Source: Ruminococcus sp. UBA4240
Lineage (GTDB): Bacteria; Bacillota; Clostridia; Oscillospirales; Ruminococcaceae
Reading direction: 5' to 3'
DNA: 28,454 bases
NCBI GenBank assembly: GCA_002395525.1
Contig: DGXE01000010.1
Coordinates: 1 to 28,454 of the forward strand
Shown here: one piece after another, positions 1-7,261 of the stretch
Position numbering within the stretch: position 1 is the stretch's first letter
How the letters are laid out: the number at the start of each line of letters is the position of its first letter
The notes under the pieces: generated by a model
The model's input: only the letters and a program-made list of their open reading frames with translations
What the model was told of the DNA's origin: nothing
The model's database searches: none
Program-made: the position numbers and the translations under genes

Positions 1-68
1 TGGTCAACGTGACCGATGGTACCAATGTTTACGTGGGGTTTGGTTCTTTCAAAATGTGCCTTAGCCAT
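1..68 (-). CDS. tuf: Elongation factor Tu, N-terminal fragment (runs off the left edge)
   Basis: Only the first 22 codons and part of the next are present. They read MAKAHFERTKPHVNIGTIGH followed by VD, the classic EF-Tu start leading into the G1 region of the GTPase domain. EF-Tu carries aminoacyl-tRNA to the ribosomal A site as a GTP complex in the cytoplasm. The start is ATG (CAT at 66-68 on the plus strand), preceded by a perfect AGGAGG (plus-strand CCTCCT at 78-83) with 9 bases between. It lies 124 bases downstream of fusA in the usual rpsL-rpsG-fusA-tuf order, so it is probably read from the rpsL promoter. The spacer is very AT-rich and I see no convincing separate promoter or terminator in it. 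Confidence 0.95.
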   Translation of the reverse strand, partial: MAKAHFERTKPHVNIGTIGHVD

Positions 69-192
69 TGGAAGTTTCCTCCTTTATAATAAATATCGTT
101 TTAATTTTAACATATTATTCCGAAAAAAGCAAGAGTAAATTTGTAAATTTTTACATATTGTGAAATTTTACATATACTCTCTTTTAACGAAA

Positions 193-2280
193 TCAGTCGG
201 AAGACTTGTTCCTTGTGGAAATGATCTTCTCTGCAACGTTCCTGGGCACCTCGGTGTAGCTGTGAGGCTCCATAGTGTAGTTGCCACGGCCCTGTGTCTT
301 GGAGCGCAGGTCGTTGGAATAGCCGAACATCTCGGACAGAGGTACAAGAGCATCTACCTGAGCAGTGCCGTTGTTTACCTCCTGACCCTGTATTGCGCCG
401 CGGCGGGAGTTCAGGTCGCCGATAACGGTGCCCATGAAGTCCTCGGGAACGAATACGGATACCTTCATGATAGGCTCGAGGATGCAGGGATCAGCCTTCT
501 TCATAGCCTCCTTGAATGCCATGGAGCCGGCGATGGAGAATGCCATTTCGGAGGAGTCGACCTCGTGATAGGAGCCGTCGTACAGCTCTACCTTAACGTC
601 AACTACCTGATAGCCGGCGAGAACGCCTGCCTTCATGGCACCCTGGATACCCTTGTCAACTGCGGGGATGTATTCCTTGGGGATAGCACCGCCCACAACG
701 GAGTTGGTGAATACGTAGCCCTGACCGGACTCGTTGGGGGATACACGGATCTTTACATGACCGTACTGACCCTTACCGCCGGACTGACGGGCGTACTTGT
801 GATCCACGTCCGCTTCCTTCCTGATGGTCTCCTTATAGGCAACCTGGGGAGCGCCTACATTTGCCTCGACCTTGAACTCACGGAGCAGTCTGTCCACGAT
901 GATGTCAAGGTGGAGCTCGCCCATGCCCGCAATGATGGTCTGACCGGTCTCCTCATCTGTCCATGTTCTGAAGGTGGGGTCTTCCTCAGCAAGCTTTGAA
1001 AGACCAACGCCCATCTTCTCCTGACCTGCCTTTGTCTTGGGCTCGATAGCCAGCTGGATAACAGGCTCGGGGAATTCCATGGATTCGAGGATTATAGGAT
1101 GCTTGGGGTCGCAGAGAGTATCACCTGTGGTGGTGTTCTTAAGACCAACGCAGGCAGCGATATCGCCTGAATATACAGTGTCGATATCCTTTCTGTGGTT
1201 GGAGTGCATCTGCAGGATGCGTCCCATTCTCTCGTTGTTGTCCTTGGTGGCGTTGAGCACGGTAGCACCTGCGTCAACGGTACCGGAGTAAACTCTGAAG
1301 TAGCAGAGCTTACCAACGAAGGGGTCGGTAGCGATCTTGAAAGCAAGAGCGGAAAAAGGCTCGCTGTCAGATGCGGGTCTCTCTTCCTCTGCGCCTGTAT
1401 CAGGGTTCACACCCTTGATAGCAGGAATGTCCAGAGGAGAGGGCATATAGTCAACAATTGCGTCGAGAAGCTTCTGAACGCCCTTGTTTCTGTAGGATGT
1501 ACCGCAGCATACGGGAACGAACTTGTTGGCGATGCAGCCCTTGCGGATGCAGGCCTTTATCTCTTCCTTGGTAACGCTGTCGGGATCGTCGAAGTATTTG
1601 GTCATGATGTCATCGTCCATCTCAACGGCGGATTCGATGAGCTTGTCATGATACTCCTGAGCCTTCTCCACCATATCCTCGGGGATGGGCTCTTCTCTCA
1701 TGTCCTTGCCTAAGTCGTCGTAGTAGATCTCAGCCTTCATCTCGATAAGGTCGATGATGCCCTTGAAATCCTCCTCGTAGCCGATAGGCAGCTGAACGGG
1801 AACGGCATTACATTTAAGACGGTCATGGATCATGTCAAGAACATGATAGAAGTTTGCACCCATGATGTCCATCTTGTTTACGTATACCATTCTGGGGACC
1901 TGGTATTTGTCAGCCTGACGCCAAACCGTCTCGGTCTGCGGCTCAACGCCGCCCTTTGCGCAAAGAACGGTCACAGAACCGTCAAGGACTCTCAGGGAAC
2001 GCTCCACCTCAACGGTGAAGTCAACGTGTCCCGGGGTGTCGATGATGTTTATTCTGTGGTCGCCCCAGTGGCAGGTAGTAGCAGCGGAGGTGATAGTTAT
2101 ACCTCTTTCCTTTTCCTGCTCCATCCAGTCCATTGTTGATGCACCGTCATGGGTCTCACCGATCTTGTAGTTTACACCGGTGTAGAAAAGGATACGCTCG
2201 GTAGTTGTAGTCTTGCCGGCGTCGATATGAGCCATAATACCAATGTTTCTTGTCTTTTCAAGTGTACAATCTCTTGGCAT
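193..2280 (-). CDS. fusA: Elongation factor G
   Basis: A full-length translocation GTPase of 695 residues, the normal EF-G size. It moves tRNAs and mRNA after peptide bond formation and acts with RRF in ribosome recycling. Visible GTPase motifs are the P-loop AHIDAGKTTT (17-26), switch I RGITI (59-63), DTPGH (81-85) and NKMD (135-138). Domains II to V follow, with the domain IV signature around GGKGQYGHV. The ATG start has GAGGAAAAGCT just upstream and matches the conserved MPR-x-LEKTRNIGIMAHIDAGK beginning. It follows rpsG by 33 bases and precedes tuf, the standard str-operon arrangement. No truncation or unusual residues were noted. The long readings on the opposite strand here are shadows of its biased codon use. 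Confidence 0.98.
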   Translation of the reverse strand: MPRDCTLEKTRNIGIMAHIDAGKTTTTERILFYTGVNYKIGETHDGASTMDWMEQEKERGITITSAATTCHWGDHRINIIDTPGHVDFTVEVERSLRVLDGSVTVLCAKGGVEPQTETVWRQADKYQVPRMVYVNKMDIMGANFYHVLDMIHDRLKCNAVPVQLPIGYEEDFKGIIDLIEMKAEIYYDDLGKDMREEPIPEDMVEKAQEYHDKLIESAVEMDDDIMTKYFDDPDSVTKEEIKACIRKGCIANKFVPVCCGTSYRNKGVQKLLDAIVDYMPSPLDIPAIKGVNPDTGAEEERPASDSEPFSALAFKIATDPFVGKLCYFRVYSGTVDAGATVLNATKDNNERMGRILQMHSNHRKDIDTVYSGDIAACVGLKNTTTGDTLCDPKHPIILESMEFPEPVIQLAIEPKTKAGQEKMGVGLSKLAEEDPTFRTWTDEETGQTIIAGMGELHLDIIVDRLLREFKVEANVGAPQVAYKETIRKEADVDHKYARQSGGKGQYGHVKIRVSPNESGQGYVFTNSVVGGAIPKEYIPAVDKGIQGAMKAGVLAGYQVVDVKVELYDGSYHEVDSSEMAFSIAGSMAFKEAMKKADPCILEPIMKVSVFVPEDFMGTVIGDLNSRRGAIQGQEVNNGTAQVDALVPLSEMFGYSNDLRSKTQGRGNYTMEPHSYTEVPRNVAEKIISTRNKSSD

Positions 2281-2313
2281 AGCTTTTCCTCCAAAATCAA
2301 ACGCAAACGGCTT

Positions 2314-2784
2314 TTACCATCTGTAATGAGCAAATGCCTTGTTTGCCTCAGCCATCTTGTGAGTATCCTCACGCTTCTTGCAAGCGCCGCCGACGCCGTT
2401 GATAGCGTCCATTATCTCGGCTGCGAGTTTCTCCTTCATGGTTCTCTCGTTTCTTGCTCTTGCGTAAGTTGTGAGCCATCTCAGGCCAAGAGTCTGCTTT
2501 CTCTCGGGTCTTACCTCCATAGGAACCTGGTAGGTGGCACCGCCCACACGGCGAGCCTTTACCTCCAGCAGAGGCATGATGTTTTCAAGTGCTTCGTTGA
2601 ATGCTTCGAGAGCATCCTTGCCGGTCTTCTCAGCAACGATGTCAAATGCTCCGTATACGATCTTCTGGGCTACACCCTTCTTACCGTCAAGCATTATGTT
2701 GTTGATCAGACGGGTAACGATCTCTGAATTGTAGACAGGATCTGCAAGAACCTCTCTCTTGGCAATGTTACCTCTTCTAGGCAC
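2314..2784 (-). CDS. rpsG: 30S ribosomal protein S7
   Basis: A primary 16S-binding protein that nucleates assembly of the 30S head and contacts the E-site tRNA. The protein is 156 residues, the standard bacterial length, and ends in the typical FAHYRW. I chose the GTG start at 2782-2784 (VPRRGNIAKREV, read as Met) because S7 proteins begin M-PRRG and because AAGGAGGGA (plus strand 2791-2799) lies 6 bases upstream. The reading frame continues open upstream into the spacer, but those codons encode nothing like S7. In E. coli the rpsL-rpsG spacer is the S7 autoregulatory target. Here the spacer also carries an elaborate fold (see 2849-2917), so translational feedback by S7 is a reasonable inference. 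Confidence 0.97.
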   Translation of the reverse strand: MPRRGNIAKREVLADPVYNSEIVTRLINNIMLDGKKGVAQKIVYGAFDIVAEKTGKDALEAFNEALENIMPLLEVKARRVGGATYQVPMEVRPERKQTLGLRWLTTYARARNERTMKEKLAAEIMDAINGVGGACKKREDTHKMAEANKAFAHYRW

Positions 2785-2848
2785 AATACTTCCCTCCTTC
2801 ATAGAAATGAATTCATAGGTACTCGCTATCCACGTTGCGTCATGTCCC

Positions 2849-2917
2849 ATAGAGAGGCATAGGTGCTATGCACCTGCTATATAAAACGTGGCACGTATGT
2901 GCTTCACGGCTCTCTAT
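2849..2917 (-). promoter_or_regulatory. Predicted three-way-junction RNA structure in the rpsL-rpsG spacer
   Basis: Seen directly: an 8-bp closing helix (2849-2856 ATAGAGAG with 2910-2917 CTCTCTAT) encloses two hairpins. One is AGGTG/CACCT (2861-2865 and 2871-2875), with the alternative GCATAG/CTATGC (2857-2862 and 2866-2871). The other is CGTGGCAC (2887-2894), loop GTAT, then GTGC (2899-2902) and CACG (2905-2908) with a TT bulge. All pairs hold on the minus-strand transcript. It sits 64 bases before the rpsG start, downstream of rpsL. By analogy with the S7-binding intercistronic site of the E. coli str operon, it may be the S7 autoregulatory element, or a processing site. Function is inferred; the pairing is seen. 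Confidence 0.6.
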
Positions 2918-2954
2918 TCAAACTGTTGCATGTGGTAATGAGTCTTTGCAGGTC

Positions 2955-3374
2955 TTACTTGCCTGCCTTGGGCCTCTTAGCTCCGTACTTGGATCTGGCC
3001 TGATTTCTCTTCGCAACGCCCTGGGTATCGAGTGTACCTCTGATGATGTGATAACGCACACCGGGGAGGTCCTTAACTCTACCGCCTCTGATGAGAACTA
3101 CAGAGTGTTCCTGAAGATTGTGTCCGATACCGGGGATATAGGCTGTAACTTCGTTACCGTTGGTGAGCTTTACTCTGGCGATCTTTCTCATAGCAGAGTT
3201 AGGCTTCTTGGGGGTAGCTGTTCTTACAGCGGTGCAAACGCCTCTCTTCTGAGGTGAGCTGAGGTCGATGGCGATCTTCTTCTTGGAGTTATAACCCTTC
3301 TGAAGAGCAGGAGCCGTGGACTTCTTCTCGATAACGTCTCTTCCCTTGCGGACAAGCTGGTTAAAAGTAGGCAT
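2955..3374 (-). CDS. rpsL: 30S ribosomal protein S12
   Basis: The decoding-centre protein of the small subunit. It is 139 residues, typical of the longer Gram-positive form (E. coli has 124). Conserved blocks include QKRGVCTAVRTATPKKPNSA and GGRVKDLPGVRYH. The two lysines whose replacement gives streptomycin resistance (in TPKKPNS and GGRVKDLPG) are the wild-type residues. The start is the ATG in MPTFNQLVRKG, with GAAAGGAGAT upstream; an in-frame ATG 13 codons earlier has no comparable site and is not conserved. It is the first gene of the str operon, 68 bases from the -10 box of a very strong promoter. The gene before it is tsaD, not rpoC. Confidence 0.97.
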   Translation of the reverse strand: MPTFNQLVRKGRDVIEKKSTAPALQKGYNSKKKIAIDLSSPQKRGVCTAVRTATPKKPNSAMRKIARVKLTNGNEVTAYIPGIGHNLQEHSVVLIRGGRVKDLPGVRYHIIRGTLDTQGVAKRNQARSKYGAKRPKAGK

Positions 3375-3442
3375 CAATACATCTCCTTTCATATTATTGG
3401 CGGATAGATACACGTATACCGTATATCATCACACAATAAAGT

Positions 3443-3471
3443 ATTATACCAGTACTTTCGGGCTGTGTCAA
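3443..3471 (-). promoter_or_regulatory. Strong sigma-A promoter of the rpsL-rpsG-fusA-tuf operon
   Basis: On the minus strand the sequence reads TTGACA (plus 3466-3471), a 17-base spacer, then TATAAT (plus 3443-3448). The spacer ends in TGG, giving an extended -10 (TGnTATAAT). Both hexamers are exact consensus at the optimal spacing. A run of eight A residues (plus-strand T at 3475-3482) lies just upstream of -35 and could act as an UP element. This is the strength expected for ribosomal protein genes. The predicted transcript would start near 3436, giving a leader of about 60 bases. Confidence 0.93.
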
Positions 3472-3516
3472 GCATTTTTTTTACCTTTCCCCATTTTTGG
3501 AGATTTCAACAGCAAA

Positions 3517-3537
3517 CAAGCCTGCTGTGCAGGCTTG
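3517..3537 (-). terminator. Hairpin after tsaD, probable terminator
   Basis: A perfect 8-bp inverted repeat, CAAGCCTG (3517-3524) and CAGGCTTG (3530-3537), with a 5-base loop. It lies 18 bases past the tsaD stop codon. In the tsaD direction it is followed by TTTGCTGTTG, only a weak U-tract, so termination could be partial. It separates tsaD from the str promoter some 45 bases further on. Confidence 0.6.
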
Positions 3538-3554
3538 ACTTGGTCATATTACAG

Positions 3555-4595
3555 TTACGGGGCACTGCCGCAGGGGGGCTGCATGGCACTGTCAAGCGGC
3601 ATGGTCGCAAGGGCGTTGAGATCCGCCCCTGCTCGTTTGCCGGCGATGAAGTCATAGTATCCCTGGCAGGCTATCATGGAGCCGTTGTCACCGCACAGGG
3701 ACACAGGGGGCACATAGAAGCCGAAGCCCGCCTTGTCGCAGGCAGCTTTCAGGGTGGTGCGCACCCCGGTGTTGGCGGCAACTCCACCCGCAAGGGCAAC
3801 CTTATCATATCCGAAGGCCTTTGCGGCGGCTATGGTGCGGGATGTGAGTATTTCTGCCACGGTGGCTTGAAACGATGCCGCAAGGGAATCGTTGTCAAGG
3901 GTCTCCCCCTTCTGTGCCGCATTGTGGACAAGGTTAATGACGGCAGTCTTCAGCCCCGAAAAGGAAAAGTCATACTCCGAGCCCTCCACAGCGGGGCGGG
4001 GGAGGCGGTACATCGTCGGATCCCCCTTGGCGGCGGCTCTGTCCACATACACTCCCCCGGGGTAGGGGAAGCCCATCACACGGGCGCATTTGTCAAAGGC
4101 TTCCCCGGCCGCATCGTCGTGGGTGCGGCCTATGACACGGTATTTTGTGTAGTCATCCACACCTACTATCATAGTGTGTCCCCCGCTTGCCACAAGGCAG
4201 AGGAAGGGGGGCTCAAGGGTCTTATGTGCGATGTAGTTGGAGGCGATGTGCCCCGCATGGTGATGAACAGGCACCAGGGGCTTCCCCGATGCGGCGGCAA
4301 GCCCCTTGGCAAAGGATGTGCCCACAAGGAGCGCACCTATGAGCCCCGGGGCATAGGTGACCGCTATGGCATCTATGTCGGAGAGTGTAAGCCCTGCCCT
4401 GTCAAGGGCGCTTTTCACCGTGGGGAGGATGTTCTCGCAGTGGCGGCGGGATGCCACCTCCGGCACAACGCCCCCGAATTTTTTATGCTCCTCTGCCTGT
4501 GATGCTATCACGTCGCAGAGTATGGTGCGGCCGTCCACGCTTATGGCGGCGGCTGTCTCATCGCAGGAGGATTCTATTCCCAGTATTCTTGTCAT
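3555..4595 (-). CDS. tsaD: tRNA N6-adenosine threonylcarbamoyltransferase
   Basis: TsaD (Gcp/YgjD/Kae1 family) transfers threonylcarbamoyl from TC-AMP to A37 of ANN-decoding tRNAs, working with TsaB and TsaE in the cytoplasm. The 346-residue length is normal. The start MTRILGIESSCDETAAA is the family signature. The metal-binding HxxxH is visible as H112 and H116 in HHHAGHIASNY, and the late Asp motif is CGDNGSMIA. ASGGHT and FSFSGLKTA are also typical of the ASKHA fold. The ATG start has AAGGTG (plus 4601-4606) six bases away. tsaB and tsaE are not in this window. The gene has its own promoter (4627-4655), is divergent from tmk, and ends before the str operon promoter. Translation-related neighbours fit its role. 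Confidence 0.97.
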   Translation of the reverse strand: MTRILGIESSCDETAAAISVDGRTILCDVIASQAEEHKKFGGVVPEVASRRHCENILPTVKSALDRAGLTLSDIDAIAVTYAPGLIGALLVGTSFAKGLAAASGKPLVPVHHHAGHIASNYIAHKTLEPPFLCLVASGGHTMIVGVDDYTKYRVIGRTHDDAAGEAFDKCARVMGFPYPGGVYVDRAAAKGDPTMYRLPRPAVEGSEYDFSFSGLKTAVINLVHNAAQKGETLDNDSLAASFQATVAEILTSRTIAAAKAFGYDKVALAGGVAANTGVRTTLKAACDKAGFGFYVPPVSLCGDNGSMIACQGYYDFIAGKRAGADLNALATMPLDSAMQPPCGSAP

Positions 4596-4626
4596 GTTAT
4601 CACCTTATCTGAGTGTTATGCGTAAT

Positions 4627-4655
4627 ATTATAGTATATTTCGGTCAAATTCTCAA
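4627..4655 (-). promoter_or_regulatory. Probable promoter of tsaD
   Basis: On the minus strand: TTGAGA (plus 4650-4655), a 17-base spacer, and TATAAT (plus 4627-4632). This is one mismatch in -35 and none in -10. It lies 32 bases upstream of the tsaD start codon. A TGTACA palindrome (4680-4685) sits 24 bases further upstream. Confidence 0.75.
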
Positions 4656-4819
4656 CCTGTGTTTTTATATTCAGCATCATGTACAAATCCAAAGCACAAA
4701 AATCAGCAAATTCACCAATTGCTCGAAATGACGAAAACAGGCAAGAAGGAGGGGGAAAGCCAGCCGAATACTGCTGATTCCCGAAAAATAGGCACTATAT
4801 ACAAAATTGTAAAAAGTCC
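4656..4819. other. Spacer between the divergent tsaD and tmk promoters
   Basis: About 165 bases with no credible gene. It is AT-rich in its first half. It contains one TGTACA palindrome (4680-4685) and a GAAGGAGGGGG stretch near 4745 that resembles a ribosome binding site but is not followed by a plausible start. A 62-codon open frame across it has no recognisable features and ends inside the tmk promoter, so I do not call it a gene. Confidence 0.5.
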
Positions 4820-4848
4820 TTGTAAATTACGGGGCAATGTGTTATAAT
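4820..4848 (+). promoter_or_regulatory. Probable promoter of the tmk-led gene run
   Basis: TTGTAA (4820-4825), a 17-base spacer, then TATAAT (4843-4848), with TGT just before it making an extended -10. It lies 32 bases upstream of the chosen tmk start. It is the only clear promoter seen before the long co-oriented series of plus-strand genes, although internal promoters are likely. Confidence 0.75.
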
Positions 4849-4880
4849 AAACTGATTATGTATGCAAAGAGGTGGCATTT

Positions 4881-5525
4881 GTGGGTACGCTTTATGTTAT
4901 TGACGGCCTTGACGGCAGCGGGAAAAGCACTCAGTTTGAAAGGCTGTGCCGTGAGCACAGCGAGTATATGGGCATCAGCTTCCCGGAGTATGACAAGCCC
5001 TCGGCAGCGCTTGTAAAGATGTATCTTAACGGGGAATTCTCCAGGGATCCGGCTGATGTCAATGCCTATGCCGCCTCCACATTCTACGCCGCCGACAGGT
5101 ACGCAAGCTACAAGCTCTGCTGGGAAAAGCCCTATCTTTCGGGCAGACCGGTGCTTGCAAGCAGATACGTAAGCTCCAATATCATACATCAGATGCCAAA
5201 GCTCCCGGAAGTGGAATGGGACGGCTTTATAGCGTGGCTCCGTGACTATGAGTACGACAAGATGGGGCTGCCCCGTCCGGATAAGGTGATACTCCTTGAC
5301 ATTCCCGTCGAGGTGTCCCAGAAGCGGCTGTCACAGCGCTATGCGGCTGACGGGGGACACAGGGACATACACGAAAGTGACACCGCCTATATGGAGCACT
5401 GCCGCAGGGCGGCTCTCTATGCGGCACAGAGATGCGGCTGGACGGTCATCTCCTGTGCTCCGGACGGAGAGGAGCTCTCCCCGGAGGAGGTATACGCATC
5501 CATCGAGAGGGCACTGGCACTGTAA
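4881..5525 (+). CDS. tmk: Thymidylate kinase (dTMP kinase)
   Basis: Phosphorylates dTMP to dTDP with ATP, a required step of dTTP synthesis. The protein is 214 residues, typical of the family. It has the P-loop GLDGSGKST (residues 9-17), FYAADRYASYK, the RYVSSNIIHQ segment corresponding to the usual DRY-x-SS-x-AYQ, and an Arg-containing lid in RYAADGGHRDIHE. I chose the GTG at 4881 because AAGAGGTGG (4867-4875) is well placed before it. An in-frame GTG at 4872 would overlap that site and adds only three residues. The Asp of the usual DRY motif is Ser here (ASRYVSS), a variation also possible in deoxynucleoside-kinase-like members, so the exact nucleotide substrate is likely but not proven. 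Confidence 0.88.
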   Translation: MGTLYVIDGLDGSGKSTQFERLCREHSEYMGISFPEYDKPSAALVKMYLNGEFSRDPADVNAYAASTFYAADRYASYKLCWEKPYLSGRPVLASRYVSSNIIHQMPKLPEVEWDGFIAWLRDYEYDKMGLPRPDKVILLDIPVEVSQKRLSQRYAADGGHRDIHESDTAYMEHCRRAALYAAQRCGWTVISCAPDGEELSPEEVYASIERALAL

Positions 5526-5561
5526 GGGCAGCTGCTCACCATGAACAGACAGGAGGAGAAT

Positions 5562-6149
5562 ATGGATCCTAAGAACATCGAAAAAGGGCGGGCACTGGTG
5601 AATTGTGTCACCTCCATCATAGCGCTTGTGTTCACAGGGGGTCTGCTGCCCCGTCTGGATGATTTCATGCAGATAAGGGATAAGGCCCCGGGGGAGCTGG
5701 ATATCATGCTCACCCTGTTTACGGGGCTTACTCTTATGGTGTTCATCGCTGTGGCGGCGACTGCCGTCTACAACGGCATACTGTGCTTCCTGCTCTTTAC
5801 AGGCCGTGACACAGGGGCATTTGCTTCAAGGTTCATGCGCTTTGCGGAGATAGTAAGGCTCACAAGCCGCAACATTTTCTTCATCTTCTTTGGCACCGTG
5901 TTTGTGGTCTTTTCAGTGCTTGTGTCAAGGCTTGCCGTTTCCGACGGCGATAACAGCGTGCTCCCCATGGGTGTGTTCTTCGGACTTATTGGCGCAGGCA
6001 TCGTGATCATGGGGATCGTAAAGACGGTGAAGGCAGTGAGGAAGGCTGTCGCCAAGATAGATGCCCGCAGCACCGATATGTACAGCGATGAAGAGGAATA
6101 CAGTATTACGGAAGAGGAAAAGGATATCTACAAGGATATATACAAATAA
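5562..6149 (+). CDS. Four-pass membrane protein of unknown function
   Basis: I do not recognise this 195-residue protein. It has about four hydrophobic segments: near residues 14-32 (ALVNCVTSIIALVFTGGLL), 47-80, 105-127 and 136-156. They are followed by a basic stretch (KTVKAVRKAVAKIDAR) and an acidic tail rich in Glu and Tyr (YSDEEEYSITEEEKDIYKD). The positive-inside rule suggests that the basic segment and the C-terminal tail are cytoplasmic. The start at 5562 is set by AGGAGG (5551-5556), 5 bases upstream; an in-frame ATG at 5541 overlaps that site. It lies 36 bases after tmk and 12 bases before the DJ-1 gene, so it is probably cotranscribed, but this suggests no specific role. Confidence 0.8.
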   Translation: MDPKNIEKGRALVNCVTSIIALVFTGGLLPRLDDFMQIRDKAPGELDIMLTLFTGLTLMVFIAVAATAVYNGILCFLLFTGRDTGAFASRFMRFAEIVRLTSRNIFFIFFGTVFVVFSVLVSRLAVSDGDNSVLPMGVFFGLIGAGIVIMGIVKTVKAVRKAVAKIDARSTDMYSDEEEYSITEEEKDIYKDIYK

Positions 6150-6161
6150 AGGAGCGGTATT

Positions 6162-6704
6162 ATGATATATGCACTTTTAGCTGACGGATTTGAGGAAACA
6201 GAGGCTATAACCCCCATTGATATGCTCAGGCGTGCCCGCTGTGAAGTGGTTACAGTAGGTGTCACAGGGAAGACTGTCACCTCCTCCCACGGCATACCCA
6301 TGGTGGCTGACATCACCATAGACAAGGCGGATGCAGCCGCTGCCGAAGGTGTCATACTCCCCGGAGGGCTCAGGGGTACACAGAACCTTGATGCCAGTGA
6401 GGCTGTCCATGCCCTTATAAATGCGGTTGCAGCAAAGGGCGGGGCAGTAGCTGCCATATGTGCAGCCCCCTCTGTTCTTGGGAAAATGGGGCTTTTGCAG
6501 GGGAAGAAGGCTGTATGCTACCCCGGATTTGAGGAGTATCTTACAGGAGCTGTTACCCCGGATGAACAGGCTGTGACAGACGGCAACATCATCACTGCAA
6601 AGGGTGCGGGTGCATCCCTTGAATTTGGCTACGAGCTGATAAAGTACTTCAAGGGGGCTGAAAAAGCCGACGAGATAGCCTCACAGATCATATGGAAGAG
6701 ATAG
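6162..6704 (+). CDS. DJ-1/PfpI family protein
   Basis: A single-domain DJ-1-like protein of 180 residues. The nucleophile-elbow cysteine is C100 in AAICAAPSVLG, the partner glutamate is probably E14 in FEETEAITPID, and GVILPGG lies at 63-69. The family includes glyoxalase- or deglycase-like enzymes and stress proteins. The closest style is the YajL/ThiJ/DJ-1 subgroup common in Clostridia, whose bacterial substrate is often unsettled. The ATG start is supported by AAAGGAGCGG just upstream. Its end overlaps the next gene, the formyl-THF cyclo-ligase, by 13 bases, indicating translational coupling. The DJ-1 fold is clear; the biochemical activity is inferred. Confidence 0.9.
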   Translation: MIYALLADGFEETEAITPIDMLRRARCEVVTVGVTGKTVTSSHGIPMVADITIDKADAAAAEGVILPGGLRGTQNLDASEAVHALINAVAAKGGAVAAICAAPSVLGKMGLLQGKKAVCYPGFEEYLTGAVTPDEQAVTDGNIITAKGAGASLEFGYELIKYFKGAEKADEIASQIIWKR

Positions 6705-7261
6705 ATCAGATAAAAAAGGCTCTGAGGAAGGAGCTTGCGGCAAAGAGGGACAGCATTACGGAAGCTGTGCGGGCAGATGCGGACAGGTGCCTATGCGAAA
6801 ATGTGGCGGCTCTTGACGCATTCCGACAGGCAGAAACAGTGCTTGTCTACATACCGACAGGGTCGGAGGTGTCCGTATGGGGCATTATCCACACAGCACG
6901 GGAGCGTGGGAAGACCGTTGCTGCCCCTGTGTGCGGCAAAGATCATACCATGGGCTTTTATGCCTTCACGGACGATACACAGCTTATCCCCGGGAAATAC
7001 GGCATCTTTGCGCCCGATACCCTCATATGCCCGAAGGTGACAGACTTTTCCCGTGCTGTGTGCATAGTGCCGGGACTGGCATTTGACAGGGCGCATTACC
7101 GCATAGGCTATGGCGGAGGGTATTACGACAGGTTTCTGGCTGCACACCCCGGCATCTACACCGTGGGAGTGTGCCGCAGCGCCTTTATTGCAGACACCCT
7201 GCCCCGTGACAGATACGACATGGCTGTTGATACAGTTGTTACAGAGAAGGGCTGCCTATGA
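6692..7261 (+). CDS. 5-formyltetrahydrofolate cyclo-ligase
   Basis: Converts 5-formyl-THF to 5,10-methenyl-THF using ATP, salvaging folate from a dead-end form. The protein is 189 residues, normal for the family. It carries the diagnostic RIGYGGGYYDR motif (137-147), preceded by the conserved VPGLAFD, and an N-terminal helix KKALRKELAAKRD. The start ATG lies within the last codons of the DJ-1 gene in another frame. Its stop overlaps the next start as ATGA. It is equivalent to B. subtilis YqgN and to MTHFS. It belongs to a tightly packed plus-strand group, but its neighbours are not folate genes. Confidence 0.93.
   Translation: MEEIDQIKKALRKELAAKRDSITEAVRADADRCLCENVAALDAFRQAETVLVYIPTGSEVSVWGIIHTARERGKTVAAPVCGKDHTMGFYAFTDDTQLIPGKYGIFAPDTLICPKVTDFSRAVCIVPGLAFDRAHYRIGYGGGYYDRFLAAHPGIYTVGVCRSAFIADTLPRDRYDMAVDTVVTEKGCL

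Noticed and set aside
69..192. Separate tuf promoter or terminator in the fusA-tuf spacer
   Set aside because: The spacer is so AT-rich that hexamer-like matches are common; the best candidates match only about 4 of 6 bases in each box. A direct repeat AAATTT(T)TACATAT at 145-175 was noted but is low complexity.
160..999. Long plus-strand open frame opposite fusA
   Set aside because: It lies antisense to EF-G, has no plausible protein features, and arises from the biased codon use of fusA.
2955..3374. Streptomycin-resistance substitution in S12
   Set aside because: The lysines in TPKKPNS and GGRVKDLPG are the sensitive, wild-type residues.
3465..4502. Long plus-strand open frame opposite tsaD
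   Set aside because: It is the shadow of tsaD; the minus-strand product matches TsaD end to end.
4659..4847. Small gene between tsaD and tmk
   Set aside because: No recognisable product, and its end overlaps the tmk promoter; the GGAGG-like stretch lies inside the frame, not before it.
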